This document shows positions 8,892 to 18,375 of a DNA stretch of 64,000 nucleotides, piece after piece. Within the stretch, counting starts at the first letter, position 1. The number at the start of each line of letters is the position of its first letter. The translations under genes were made by a program, and so were the position numbers. Source of the stretch: Vibrio mangrovi (GTDB lineage Bacteria; Pseudomonadota; Gammaproteobacteria; Enterobacterales; Vibrionaceae); contig NZ_AP024884.1 in the NCBI RefSeq assembly GCF_024346955.1, positions 1,268,598 through 1,332,597 of the forward strand. The letters run 5' to 3'. A model generated the notes under the pieces. The model was not told where the DNA came from. It ran no database searches and saw nothing but the letters and a program-made list of their open reading frames with translations.

Positions 8892-8920
8892 AAACTATCC
8901 TGCCACTGGCAGGATAGTTT
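8892..8920. terminator. Terminator between sstT and the Sel1-repeat gene
   Basis: AAACTATCCTGCC (8892-8904) and GGCAGGATAGTTT (8908-8920) form a 13-base-pair stem with a three-base loop, eight bases after the sstT stop. The T/A ends allow use in either direction, serving both convergent genes. Confidence 0.9.
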
Positions 8921-8986
8921 CTCAGCAATAGTCCACTCACACTTCCAGACAAATTTATCTTTTCTTTCAGCCAAAAGACCTTTCAT

Positions 8987-10180
8987 CTAATGCATATGCT
9001 TGTCAGTAAAGTCAGGTTTGATGTTTTTTTCCTCCGGTGCTTTTTCATCTGCCTGATTTTCTTCACCGGTTTGATCGCCATGATGTTCAGGCAAAGCCTT
9101 TTCCATTTCTGCGACTAATGCATCGCTATCATCGTCTTTTTCCTGAATGTCATCATCATCGGGAAACTCTTTGTGGTGCGGAATCGGAACATTTCGCTTA
9201 TAAAGCTTATTGAAAGCCCGGATAATCAGATGCTTACCAATAGTCCCGGCCCGAATTTTCTTCAATAACGGTTTGGCAAAACTCTGTAGCAGAACAATGG
9301 AATCAACCCCAAGGCGACTACCGACGTCATCCCGTACCCCCTTCGCCAGCTCATAGCCACTATGTGCCGACAGAAATAGCCAGATATACGCTACAGAATT
9401 CCCGTAAGCACCATGGTCAATCCATGCTTTACCTGCATGGTACATTGCTTCCGCATTGCCCTTTTCTCCGGCACATTCCAGCCAGTAACATGCTTTGCGA
9501 TGATCCTGAGCAACGCCATTCCCTTTCAGATAACACAGACCCAGCTTCATCATGCCGTCAGAACTATCCAGTTTAGCCGCCTTCGAATACCAGAAGCAGG
9601 CATCTTCAGGTTTTGGAACCGGATTTTCCCGGGAGAGATACCAGTCACCCAGCCTCAGTTGTGCCGGAATGAAGTTCGCCATGGCTGCTTTTTCGTAAAT
9701 CCGGACGCCTTTCTCAATATCAACAGAAACCCCCAGACCGGAAAGATAAGCCTTTGCTGTCTCACACAGCAGTTGTAAATCCCCTTCCATCCCCCGGATA
9801 TACATCTGCCAGAATTTAGTTTTCTCTTCCAGCACAGTATCCTTCCGGGAACGCTGACAAATTCGGACAACACCGTACATCCCGGTAATATTTTCCAGAT
9901 GTGCTGCTTTTTCATACCAAAACAACGCTTCCCGTAAATCACGCTTTTCGGCTTCTTTCGCTAAATAAAGAATCGTCGGAACATGGCCATCCTCAGCCTT
10001 TCTCAACCGTTCCTTCTGATCTTCCATCGCAGCCTGTTCTCTCGCCCGACGCTCCGAGTTTTCCCGGGCCTGACGCTCAGCTTCAAGCCGTTTCTGCTTT
10101 ACCGAGAGGACCATCATCCAGGACACCAGTAAAATCAGTGACAGACCGGCCAACCCCATTAAAAATCCAATAACGTTCAT
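8987..10180 (-). CDS. Membrane-anchored Sel1-repeat protein
   Basis: The 397-residue protein has one N-terminal membrane helix (VIGFLMGLAGLSLILLVSWM), a charged Arg/Glu-rich coiled segment (about 28-65), then Sel1-like repeats (about 65-290). Repeat units include AQLRLGDWY, GMMKLGLCYLKGNGVAQDHR and AEAMYHAGKAW. The C-terminal tail is very acidic and His-rich. Sel1 repeats mediate protein contacts; the partner is unknown. The ATG at 10180 is preferred over the in-frame TTG just before it. It appears to be a single-gene unit. Confidence 0.85.
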   Translation of the reverse strand: MNVIGFLMGLAGLSLILLVSWMMVLSVKQKRLEAERQARENSERRAREQAAMEDQKERLRKAEDGHVPTILYLAKEAEKRDLREALFWYEKAAHLENITGMYGVVRICQRSRKDTVLEEKTKFWQMYIRGMEGDLQLLCETAKAYLSGLGVSVDIEKGVRIYEKAAMANFIPAQLRLGDWYLSRENPVPKPEDACFWYSKAAKLDSSDGMMKLGLCYLKGNGVAQDHRKACYWLECAGEKGNAEAMYHAGKAWIDHGAYGNSVAYIWLFLSAHSGYELAKGVRDDVGSRLGVDSIVLLQSFAKPLLKKIRAGTIGKHLIIRAFNKLYKRNVPIPHHKEFPDDDDIQEKDDDSDALVAEMEKALPEHHGDQTGEENQADEKAPEEKNIKPDFTDKHMH

Positions 10181-10576
10181 CAATGCCTATTTCTGGTTTG
10201 TTGCAGCGCAAAGCCTCAAGCTCTGATACCGGGTTATGTCTATAGACAAGAAGCTATAACAAAAAGCCCATTCCCAGAAGAGTAACAGCAACTGATATCA
10301 TCAGGCGAGCCATTTTACCCACAAAGTGATATCTGCCTAAAATACTCCCTCTAAACCGTGTCGGAGAACCGTCACATCTCAGACTTCGGTGGATTTCCAC
10401 AGCAAAAATACAAAACCTGTGGTATATAAAGTATATAGAGTGCGCCACATTAGTGTGCGTTAATCTTTTGACAATCACGTGATCAAAGTACATTTTGTGG
10501 CGGATACTTGACCAATACGCCACAAAGTTTTTTACTAGAAAACACCAATGTTATGGATGACCGGGTAGAAGACTAA
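10181..10576. other. Intergenic region between divergent Sel1-repeat gene and glgX
   Basis: This region holds the promoters of the two divergent genes. A minus-strand open frame (10254-10523) has no family resemblance and no convincing start site, so it is not called. AGAAG precedes the glgX ATG. No clear operator or hairpin was recognised. Confidence 0.4.
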
Positions 10577-12595
10577 ATGCATAAAGCGAACGATGTCCAA
10601 TCTCAACCTTATCCTTTAGGTGCAACGCTGGATACCAGCGGATGCAACTTCTCTATTTATGCTCCGGGTAACCCACTGATTCAGCTCGCCTTATTCGATG
10701 AGAAAGGGCACTACGAAAGTTATACTCTCGACGGAGAATATGCAGGTATCCGATTTACCTATATTCCCGGAGTCCGGGCAGGGCAGAAATATGGTTATCT
10801 CATCAGGCAACCGGACCAGAAACGATGGCAGTATATTTCTGACCCTTATGCAAAATCAATCGACGGACAGCTCATCTATACTCCGCCGCTTACAGCTAAA
10901 GCAAGTTTCCAGTTGCCCAAATGTGTGGTGACCGATGACCAGTTTGACTGGCAGGGCACATGCCGTCCCGGTATTCCGAGAGAAGAAACAGTGCTGTTCG
11001 AGACTCATGTGAAAGGACTCACCCAGTTACATCCTGAGATCCCCGGCAAACTACAAGGAAAGTATTTAGGACTGATTCATCCGAAGATGATGGAGTTCTA
11101 TCAAGAACAGCATATTAAAACACTTCAGCTCCTTCCGATTGCAGCCTGCATGCACGAGCCTCACCTGCTGGATATGGAACGAGTCAATTACTGGGGATAC
11201 AACCCTTATCTGTTTATGGCTCCGGATCCGCGCTATGCGATTGAAGATCCGGTTACCGAACTCAAAACCACGATCCGCGCTCTGCATCAGGCCGGAATAG
11301 AAGTGATTCTTGATGTGGTCTACAACCATACGGCAGAAGGGGGAAATGATGGCCCGGTATTCAATCTGAGAGGACTGGATCCTAAATATTACATCACGCA
11401 CGAAGGCCATTATGCTAACTTCACCGGATGCGGTAATACCGTAGATCTCTCATATCAGCCGTCCCTCAACCTCGTGATGGACACTCTGAGGTACTGGGTA
11501 AATGAATATCAAATCGATGGCTTCCGTTTTGATCTTGCTGCAACCCTTGGTCGCAGCGGGGAACATTTCAGCCCGGACGCCGCCTTTTTCAAAGCCGTTG
11601 CTCAAGACCCGGTTCTCAAACAAATTAAGCTGATTGCCGAGCCCTGGGATATCGGGCCCAATGGTTATCAGGTTGGTAATTTCCCATTTGGCTGGAATGA
11701 AACCAACGATAAGCTGAGAGATATCAGCCGTAGCTTCTGGCGGGGCGATCAGGGCTATCTGAAAGAATTTGCAACCCGGGTCATGGGTTCCCGTGATCTA
11801 TACAGTGCAGCCAACTGGCCGTTTAAACTAACCGTCAATTACATTACATATCACGACGGATTTACCTTACAGGACCTAGTGTCTTACAAGCATAAACACA
11901 ATGAAGCAAACGGTGAACAGAACCGTGACGGACACGGGGACAACCGTTCCGAGAACTACGGTGCAGAAGGGCTAACCAAAGATACTCTGATCAACCGGAT
12001 CCGGATGCAACAGAAGCGGAATTTCATGGTTACAGTCCTGTTCTCTTTTGGTATTCCACATCTGCTGACCGCCGATCTTCTGTCGCATAGCCAAAAAGGC
12101 AACAACAATGCTTACTGTCAGGATAACGAAATCAGTTGGCTCAACTGGCAGTTAGGGGCAACTGAAAAACGGTTTCAGGACTGGATGGGAAAACTCGTTA
12201 CAGCCAGACAACGTTATATGGTGCCGTTCATTCAGGCATTCAGCGGCGACTCGCGTAATTCAAACCGGGTATTCTGGAGAAAAGTTGATGGTTCCCTGAT
12301 GACTCAGGATGACTGGAATCAGCTTAATACCGTCTCCTTACATCTGGGAATCGGTGATACCGGAGATGAAATTCTTTATCTCATTAACCGGACGAAAGCT
12401 CCGGCACGATTTTCACTTCCCGAAGGACATGCACAAGAATGGCAGGTTCTATGTGATACAACTTCTTTTGACATCATGTCGACAACTGTGAGCGATGAAC
12501 GTTTACAACCAGCAACGTCTTTTGCGATCCTATACTGTCCGTCTCAGGCAGCTGTCGGTATAGCACACGGTAAAAGCCCCCAAAGACGGTTATAA
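10577..12595 (+). CDS. glgX: Glycogen debranching enzyme GlgX
   Basis: The 672-residue GH13 enzyme has an N-terminal CBM48-like domain (about 12-110) and a TIM barrel. Catalytic regions are visible: VVYNHTAEGG (about 248), FRFDLAATLG with the nucleophile Asp near 317, IAEPWDIGPNGYQVG with the acid Glu near 354, and YHDGFTLQDL near 425. NRDGHGDNRSENYGAEG is typical of GlgX. It hydrolyses alpha-1,6 branches of phosphorylase limit dextrin in the cytoplasm, complementing malP, malQ and glgB elsewhere in the window. It stands alone, with an ABC exporter 94 bases downstream. Confidence 0.95.
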   Translation: MHKANDVQSQPYPLGATLDTSGCNFSIYAPGNPLIQLALFDEKGHYESYTLDGEYAGIRFTYIPGVRAGQKYGYLIRQPDQKRWQYISDPYAKSIDGQLIYTPPLTAKASFQLPKCVVTDDQFDWQGTCRPGIPREETVLFETHVKGLTQLHPEIPGKLQGKYLGLIHPKMMEFYQEQHIKTLQLLPIAACMHEPHLLDMERVNYWGYNPYLFMAPDPRYAIEDPVTELKTTIRALHQAGIEVILDVVYNHTAEGGNDGPVFNLRGLDPKYYITHEGHYANFTGCGNTVDLSYQPSLNLVMDTLRYWVNEYQIDGFRFDLAATLGRSGEHFSPDAAFFKAVAQDPVLKQIKLIAEPWDIGPNGYQVGNFPFGWNETNDKLRDISRSFWRGDQGYLKEFATRVMGSRDLYSAANWPFKLTVNYITYHDGFTLQDLVSYKHKHNEANGEQNRDGHGDNRSENYGAEGLTKDTLINRIRMQQKRNFMVTVLFSFGIPHLLTADLLSHSQKGNNNAYCQDNEISWLNWQLGATEKRFQDWMGKLVTARQRYMVPFIQAFSGDSRNSNRVFWRKVDGSLMTQDDWNQLNTVSLHLGIGDTGDEILYLINRTKAPARFSLPEGHAQEWQVLCDTTSFDIMSTTVSDERLQPATSFAILYCPSQAAVGIAHGKSPQRRL

Positions 12596-12689
12596 TAGGG
12601 ACTTATTGTTTTCTTAACCAATAGCAGACTCCGGGTCTGCTGCGGAAAGCAATATTTCCCGAAATTTAATCCGATACGAAAGGACGTTT

Positions 12690-14519
12690 ATGTTTAAACG
12701 ATTTGAGGGGTTTACGCAGGCTTTTCCGCCGGAAGAACCGCAACAACCTCCGGCAACTTTGTGGGCTTTTTGCCGCCATTATACGCAAGGTTTTGCTAAG
12801 CCTCTGTTCATCATTGCCATACTCAGTACTGCCATCGCAATCATTGAAGTTTCCCTGTTTGGGTTTATGGGCAGACTGGTTGACTGGTTATCCGCCAGCC
12901 AGCCGGAAACATTCTTTGCAGAAAACCAGTCAATGCTGATTGGTCTTGCTGTCCTGATCCTGATCGGTATGCCGCTGATTGTCGGAATCCATTCACTGCT
13001 GATCCATCAGTCAATGCTCGGCAACTATCCGATGTCCATCCGCTGGCTGGCACACCGCTATCTTCTCAAACAAAGTCTGTCATTTTATCAGGACGAATTC
13101 GCCGGGCGCATTGCAACCAAAGTGATGCAAACATCACTGGCGATCCGTGAAACTGTCATGAAAACCGTCGATGTGTTTGTATTTGTCAGCGTCTATCTGA
13201 CCGCAATTCTGGTCATTCTGGCCGATTCAGACTGGCGTCTGATGCTCCCGATGTTACTCTGGCTGATCGGCTATATTGGTATTCAGTTTTTCTATGTTCC
13301 CAAACTGAAGCATGTTTCTTCCCTTCAGGCAGATGCCCGTTCGACAATGACCGGACGTTTTGTCGATAGCTATACCAATATCCAGACTGTAAAACTCTTT
13401 TCGCACAATCAGCGGGAAACCCAGTATGTACAGAAGAGTATGGAAGGATTTCTCGGTACGGTTTATCACCAGATGCGTCTGGTCACCGGTTTCAACCTTT
13501 CGGTAGAAATAGCGAATTACCTGCTGTTGTTTGCAATCTCTGCCATTTCGATTTACCTGTGGTCACAGCAAGCCATCACTGTTGGTGCCATTGCTGTTGC
13601 GATCTCACTCGCATTACGTATTAACGGTATGTCCAAATGGATCATGTGGGAAGTCGGCGGTCTGTTCGAAAACATGGGAACCGTTGTCGATGGTATGCAC
13701 TCACTCTCCCGCTCGATTACCGTCCAGGATAAACCGGATGCGAAACCGTTACGGATCACTCAGGGCCGGATTGAATTTGACCACGTTTGTTTCCGTTACG
13801 GTACAGACATCAATGTGATCAATCAACTGAACCTCCATATTCAGCCCGGTGAAAAAGTCGGGATTGTCGGACGCTCCGGTGCCGGTAAATCAACGCTGGT
13901 CAACCTGCTGCTGCGCTTTCATGATGTCGAAGGCGGCCAGATCCGTATTGATGGCCAGGCAATCACTGATGTCACTCAGGACTCGCTACGCAGTGCTATC
14001 GGAATGGTGACTCAAGATACCTCATTACTACACCGTTCTATCCGGGAAAATATTCTCTACGGTCACCCGGAAGCAACCGAAGAACAGATGATGAACGCAA
14101 CCCGACAAGCCCACGCACATGAGTTTATCGCAACACTGTCCGATCCGTACGGTAACCGGGGTTATGATGCTCAGGTCGGAGAACGGGGCGTCAAACTTTC
14201 CGGCGGTCAGCGTCAGCGCATCGCAATTTCACGGGTACTGCTGAAAAATGCGCCGATTCTGATCCTTGACGAAGCGACATCAGCGCTCGACTCCGAGGTC
14301 GAAGCCGCCATACAGGAGAGCCTGTATGAACTGATGGAAGGCAAAACCGTAATTGCAATTGCCCACCGTCTTTCCACCATTGCTGCGATGGATCGTCTGA
14401 TCGTGCTGGATCAGGGACGGATTGTTGAAGAAGGCACGCATCAGGAATTGCTCTCCCGGCATGGCATCTATGCGCACTTGTGGGAACACCAGACCGGGGG
14501 ATTTATCGGCTGTAAATAG
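12690..14519 (+). CDS. ABC exporter, fused permease and ATPase
   Basis: The 609-residue half-transporter of the MsbA/multidrug type has a six-helix membrane domain (about 30-330) and a nucleotide-binding domain (about 355-600). Walker A GRSGAGKST is near 395, the signature KLSGGQRQRIAISR near 503, Walker B ILILDEATSALDSE near 522 and the H-loop IAHRLST near 556. It probably works as a homodimer in the inner membrane; the substrate is not evident. AAAGGA sits six bases before the ATG. Confidence 0.92.
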   Translation: MFKRFEGFTQAFPPEEPQQPPATLWAFCRHYTQGFAKPLFIIAILSTAIAIIEVSLFGFMGRLVDWLSASQPETFFAENQSMLIGLAVLILIGMPLIVGIHSLLIHQSMLGNYPMSIRWLAHRYLLKQSLSFYQDEFAGRIATKVMQTSLAIRETVMKTVDVFVFVSVYLTAILVILADSDWRLMLPMLLWLIGYIGIQFFYVPKLKHVSSLQADARSTMTGRFVDSYTNIQTVKLFSHNQRETQYVQKSMEGFLGTVYHQMRLVTGFNLSVEIANYLLLFAISAISIYLWSQQAITVGAIAVAISLALRINGMSKWIMWEVGGLFENMGTVVDGMHSLSRSITVQDKPDAKPLRITQGRIEFDHVCFRYGTDINVINQLNLHIQPGEKVGIVGRSGAGKSTLVNLLLRFHDVEGGQIRIDGQAITDVTQDSLRSAIGMVTQDTSLLHRSIRENILYGHPEATEEQMMNATRQAHAHEFIATLSDPYGNRGYDAQVGERGVKLSGGQRQRIAISRVLLKNAPILILDEATSALDSEVEAAIQESLYELMEGKTVIAIAHRLSTIAAMDRLIVLDQGRIVEEGTHQELLSRHGIYAHLWEHQTGGFIGCK

Positions 14520-14798
14520 AAACGGAAGGAATAGTTTAACAATTAGCCAGTTTATGTTAAATCCAGACCTGTTGGCTATCAAAATATTGCTCTGGATTTT
14601 ATTTTTGACATGAAACTCAATTGAACTGTCCCGGTAATATTTACAATCAGCGAAGCCGTGGTATGTTACAGGGATTGATGACTGCCGCTGATATAACTGT
14701 GGTTTTCATAAGTCGCAAAAATGAAACGAATGACACCAAACGAAATGTCAGTTCACCGAGTTATTTTTTAAAACAATCATTGGAAACTATCAACACGT

Positions 14799-15173
14799 AT
14801 GAATATCAAACAAACTCTTTTATTAGCATTTTTATTCCTGGTATCTCCGCTGACATTCTCTCAGGAAGCCACGGGAACCATCGAACAACTTCAGATTTGT
14901 GGAACTGGCTGGTCTAATCAGTCTTGGCTAAAAACATTGCAGTTTAAAATTCAGGATAAATGGTTCGGTGTTTACGCCGACTACTATAGTGAGACGGATC
15001 ATGACTATGATGACAACATTTCTCCATCAATGATTTTTATGGCTTTCTCTCAAAATTTAGTGGTGCATGTTAAAGCTACTCAGGACTGGACAGAAATATT
15101 TAACAAATGTGGCCACACCGGAGCCGTATTTCATGGCGGCCATGCCGGTGATTATATCGAGCTGATTCGCTGA
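14799..15173 (+). CDS. Small secreted protein, family unknown
   Basis: The product has 124 residues with a clear signal peptide (MNIKQTLLLAFLFLVSPLTFS, cleavage near residue 21). The mature part is about 100 residues with two cysteines (ICGTGW and NKCGHTG) that could form a disulfide. Its beta-rich pattern, with IEQLQICG early and NLVVHVKA late, vaguely recalls small OB-fold toxin-binding subunits; this is a speculative resemblance. The ribosome-binding site is weak. A good terminator follows, so it is probably a single-gene unit exported to the periplasm or outside. Confidence 0.7.
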   Translation: MNIKQTLLLAFLFLVSPLTFSQEATGTIEQLQICGTGWSNQSWLKTLQFKIQDKWFGVYADYYSETDHDYDDNISPSMIFMAFSQNLVVHVKATQDWTEIFNKCGHTGAVFHGGHAGDYIELIR

Positions 15174-15204
15174 CACGTATGGCATGTTTAACTATCTTAT
15201 AACT

Positions 15205-15226
15205 TGAGCCACATTCCTGTGGCTCA
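15205..15226 (+). terminator. Terminator after the secreted-protein gene
   Basis: TGAGCCACA (15205-15213) and TGTGGCTCA (15218-15226) make a nine-base-pair stem with a TTCC loop, followed by TTCTTTAT. Confidence 0.85.
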
Positions 15227-15321
15227 TTCTTTATCGCTTAACTCCAGCATTCACTTCCCGTCTCCACGGTTTTCTTCTAAAATCCGCCTGTCTCAAGATT
15301 TTCAGGAGTTGATACACAAAT

Positions 15322-16032
15322 ATGATGAACAAAAGCATTTATACCAATCTGATCGCTATTCTCTGTATTTTCGCAGGCTATCAGCTTGATGAAACGATTC
15401 TGCTGACCGCAGGTCTGTTTGCATTTTCCGGCGCGATCACCAACTGGCTCGCCATCCATATGCTGTTTGAAAAGGTTCCGGGATTATACGGTTCCGGTGT
15501 GATTCCCAAACGCTTCGATGCTTTTCGTTCTGCGATCAAATCCCTGATGATGGAGCAGTTTTTTACCGACACGAATATCGATAAATTTCTGGATCAGGAA
15601 CTGGCACAAACCAGCAATTTCAGTCTGGAACCGGTGATCGAACAGGTCGATTTCAATCCGACATTTGATGCACTGGTAGAAACAATCGCCCAGTCCTCTT
15701 TCGGCGGCATGCTGGCGATGTTTGGCGGAACCGAAGCACTCCAGCCGTTAAAACAGCCCTTTGTGGAAAAAATGCAGCAGGCGATGGTTGAAATCAGCCA
15801 CAGTGATTCGGTCCAGAATGCGCTGAAAGAACAGCTGGAATCCGGTTCAATGAAAGCGGATATCCGCCAGAATATCGAACAGATTATCGACCAGCGCCTC
15901 AGCGAACTGACACCACAGTTGGTCAAAGAAATGGTTCAGAAAATGATTAAAGAACACTTGGGCTGGCTGGTCATTTGGGGTGGTGTTTTTGGCGGCTTGA
16001 TCGGCGTAATCACCGCTCTGTTATCGGCATAA
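15322..16032 (+). CDS. DUF445 family membrane protein
   Basis: The 236-residue protein has N-terminal membrane helices (about 7-48), a DUF445-type motif ITNWLAIHMLFEKVPGLYGSG followed by IPKR, a mostly helical soluble middle rich in Gln/Glu, and a C-terminal membrane helix (LGWLVIWGGVFGGLIGVITALL). DUF445 proteins are envelope-associated with no firm function. Double ATG at the start; GGAG lies rather far upstream. A bidirectional hairpin follows the stop. Confidence 0.85.
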   Translation: MMNKSIYTNLIAILCIFAGYQLDETILLTAGLFAFSGAITNWLAIHMLFEKVPGLYGSGVIPKRFDAFRSAIKSLMMEQFFTDTNIDKFLDQELAQTSNFSLEPVIEQVDFNPTFDALVETIAQSSFGGMLAMFGGTEALQPLKQPFVEKMQQAMVEISHSDSVQNALKEQLESGSMKADIRQNIEQIIDQRLSELTPQLVKEMVQKMIKEHLGWLVIWGGVFGGLIGVITALLSA

Positions 16033-16065
16033 AGAAATCTATCGATTCGTACCCCCAATAAACAG

Positions 16066-16096
16066 AAAAACCACATGAGAAAATCCCATGTGGTTT
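16066..16096. terminator. Bidirectional terminator between DUF445 and MCP genes
   Basis: AAAAACCACATG (16066-16077) pairs with CATGTGGTTTCTTT (from 16087). A-run and T-rich flanks suit both converging transcripts. Confidence 0.85.
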
Positions 16097-16115
16097 CTTT
16101 CTGACATTTCAAGAC

Positions 16116-18002
16116 TCAACTTAGTTTAAACGTTGCAACTTTTGAGTTCAGCTCTATCGCCTGATCCTTCATTTCACGGGTCTGACGTAAACCTTCTTCG
16201 GCACCGTTGGCTAAACCATCCGTCACATCTTTAATCGCAGTAACATTCTGGGTGATCTCACCGGTAACATGCGTCTGTTCCTCCGCTGCGGTTGCAATCT
16301 GGGTCGCCATATCACTAATCATCCCGACAGAGGTCAGAATTTCTTCCAGCGCCTGACTGGCATTATCAGCATCCTGAACAGAACTTGAAGCCAGTTTGGC
16401 ACTATTCTCCATAAACCCTACGGCTCTTTTCGTCATTTCCTGAAGCGTATCAATGGTCGATTTGATCTCTTCTGTCGATGTGTGTGTCCGCTGAGAAAGC
16501 ACCCGGACTTCATCTGCTACCACAGCAAATCCTCGTCCCTGTTCTCCGGCACGGGCAGCTTCAATCGCCGCATTCAGTGCCAGCAAATTAGTCTGCTCCG
16601 CAATCCCCTGAATCGTTGCCAGTACCGCAGATATCTCCGCAGAATGCTGGTCAAGTTCTGAGATAACCGAGCTGGCTTCTGTTACCTCACTGGCCAGACG
16701 ATTGATTGACTCTTTGGTGTTCATCACCAACTGGTGACCATGTTGGGTACTTTCAGACGAACTCTGAGCCGAGTGTGCCGTCTGTTCCGCATGAGAGGCT
16801 ATCTCCTGAGTCGCTGAGGACATCTCTGTTACCGCCGTCGCAACCATGGTAATTTCCTGCTGCTGGGCCGACAGCTCCTCAACCGTCTGGTTGACCCGCT
16901 CGGTACTCGTCTGTGACATCTGCGTCAGAGAGTCAGACTGCTGGCGGATATGGAGCATGAGCTGCTGCAAACTTCCGACAAACGTATTAAACCCATGTGC
17001 CAGCTTTCCGACTTCATCATTGCTATTCACTTCGATACGTTGCGTCAGATCCCCGCTACCTCCGGCAATCTGCTCTAATGCATCCGACACTCGACGCAAC
17101 GGGCGAAACAGCAAATTACAAATCCAGTTAAACAGAGCAATGCCCAGAATCACCAACACCCCGGTCACCATCAATTGCCCGTATAAGGTGTGATAAAGCG
17201 AATCAGTCAGAGAATACTCACTAATAACGGTGACGGTCGCCAGTCGGGTATTCTCTATCGGCTGTGCATACAGAACCGACTCTTCACCCTGAATTTCAAC
17301 CACTTTATCTTTCCCGGAGCGCAGAATATCCTGAATATCTGCATATGAAATACCCAGTTTTGCAATGTTCTGATTTAACAAAGAAGCATCCTGATGGATA
17401 AATATATTACCCTGATCATTCACAATAAACATGTGTCCTTCGCCCGGCAGAATGACCTTGTTCAGATTATTGAGAATGTCGTTTAATTCTATATCGGCTC
17501 CTAAAACCAGAGCCTGCCCGAGCAGATTGACCGCTTGCCCTAAAGAAACCACATTCTTACCCGTCGCAGCTGCTACAGTCGGGTTATCCATAAAAACTTT
17601 GCCCGGATTTTCTTTGGCATGAATGTACCATCCCCACTTTCTGGGATCGTCATTCCCCGGCGGTAATACAACTTCATCAGCATTTTTCTGACTGCCATCA
17701 GGGTAGGCAAGAAAAACATTTTCGAAACCAGCAGCATGTTTCATCTGTTTTAAATGAGTGATGATCGAGCCTTCCTGAATCTCTTCCGATAGTGAGGTCA
17801 GCGCCAGCTCTTTGGCCCGCAGCCAGTCGGTCACATACTGATTGTAAGAAGCCGTAGTACTCGATAATCGCTGTTCGACAGAAACATCCAGCCGGTCCAG
17901 AGACGCTTTAAACGATATAATTTCAACCAGTAAACAACCAAAAATGATCGCTAAACTGGCCGATATTGCTAACTTATTCTTGAGTGATAAATTTTTAAAC
18001 AT
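16116..18002 (-). CDS. Methyl-accepting chemotaxis protein with dCache sensor
   Basis: The 628-residue transmembrane chemoreceptor has a membrane helix (about 13-32), a periplasmic double-Cache domain (about 35-270, with RKWGWYIHAKENPG typical of the ligand pocket), and a second helix near 275-295. A HAMP domain follows and then the signalling hairpin, whose tip reads IAEQTNLLALNAAIEAARAG with EQGRGFAVVADEVR after it. It probably senses a small organic ligand such as an amino or organic acid. I placed the start at ATG 18002 because AAGG sits seven bases upstream; an ATG at 18008 and a longer frame to 18077 lack a suitable site. Confidence 0.93.
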   Translation of the reverse strand: MFKNLSLKNKLAISASLAIIFGCLLVEIISFKASLDRLDVSVEQRLSSTTASYNQYVTDWLRAKELALTSLSEEIQEGSIITHLKQMKHAAGFENVFLAYPDGSQKNADEVVLPPGNDDPRKWGWYIHAKENPGKVFMDNPTVAAATGKNVVSLGQAVNLLGQALVLGADIELNDILNNLNKVILPGEGHMFIVNDQGNIFIHQDASLLNQNIAKLGISYADIQDILRSGKDKVVEIQGEESVLYAQPIENTRLATVTVISEYSLTDSLYHTLYGQLMVTGVLVILGIALFNWICNLLFRPLRRVSDALEQIAGGSGDLTQRIEVNSNDEVGKLAHGFNTFVGSLQQLMLHIRQQSDSLTQMSQTSTERVNQTVEELSAQQQEITMVATAVTEMSSATQEIASHAEQTAHSAQSSSESTQHGHQLVMNTKESINRLASEVTEASSVISELDQHSAEISAVLATIQGIAEQTNLLALNAAIEAARAGEQGRGFAVVADEVRVLSQRTHTSTEEIKSTIDTLQEMTKRAVGFMENSAKLASSSVQDADNASQALEEILTSVGMISDMATQIATAAEEQTHVTGEITQNVTAIKDVTDGLANGAEEGLRQTREMKDQAIELNSKVATFKLS

Positions 18003-18375
18003 AAACATACCTTGTTTTACACCTGTGATGAAACATGGTTTCCGGTCATAAAGTTCTCTGGACCTATCTGTCACCATCTTCTCTTCTGGTAATTAATGAC
18101 GACAGGAGCAGCACCTTCGTTCAACGAATGACCACATCACGTTTTTGCTTCCAACAATATCAATCATATCAACGAAAAAAGGACCGATTGTGACAGACAT
18201 CAATCCCGGTTCAGTTCAGGACTTAGATTGTAAAAACAGAACATTGCTTCACATGTATCGTGGAAGATGCATAAAAAATAGTTCACGGCATTCCATGTTG
18301 CACAATAAGTCAGGTCAGAGGTGATCCTGCATCACAAAATGATGCAGGATATCAGGATGAGATGATTCGACAGGT
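18003..18375. other. Intergenic region upstream of the chemoreceptor
   Basis: Between the chemoreceptor start and the end of the dicarboxylate carrier gene. Apart from one hairpin (18324-18350) nothing was recognised. The chemoreceptor promoter should lie here; a sigma-28 site was not identified with confidence. Confidence 0.4.
18324..18350 (-). terminator. Hairpin after the dicarboxylate carrier gene
   Basis: ATCCTGCATCA (18324-18334) and TGATGCAGGAT (18340-18350) form a perfect 11-base-pair stem 25 bases past the stop. No T-run follows, so the terminator role is likely but not certain. Confidence 0.6.

Noticed and set aside
10254..10523. Minus-strand 89-codon frame upstream of glgX
   Set aside because: No ribosome-binding site, no family resemblance, amino acid make-up atypical; lies in a divergent promoter region.
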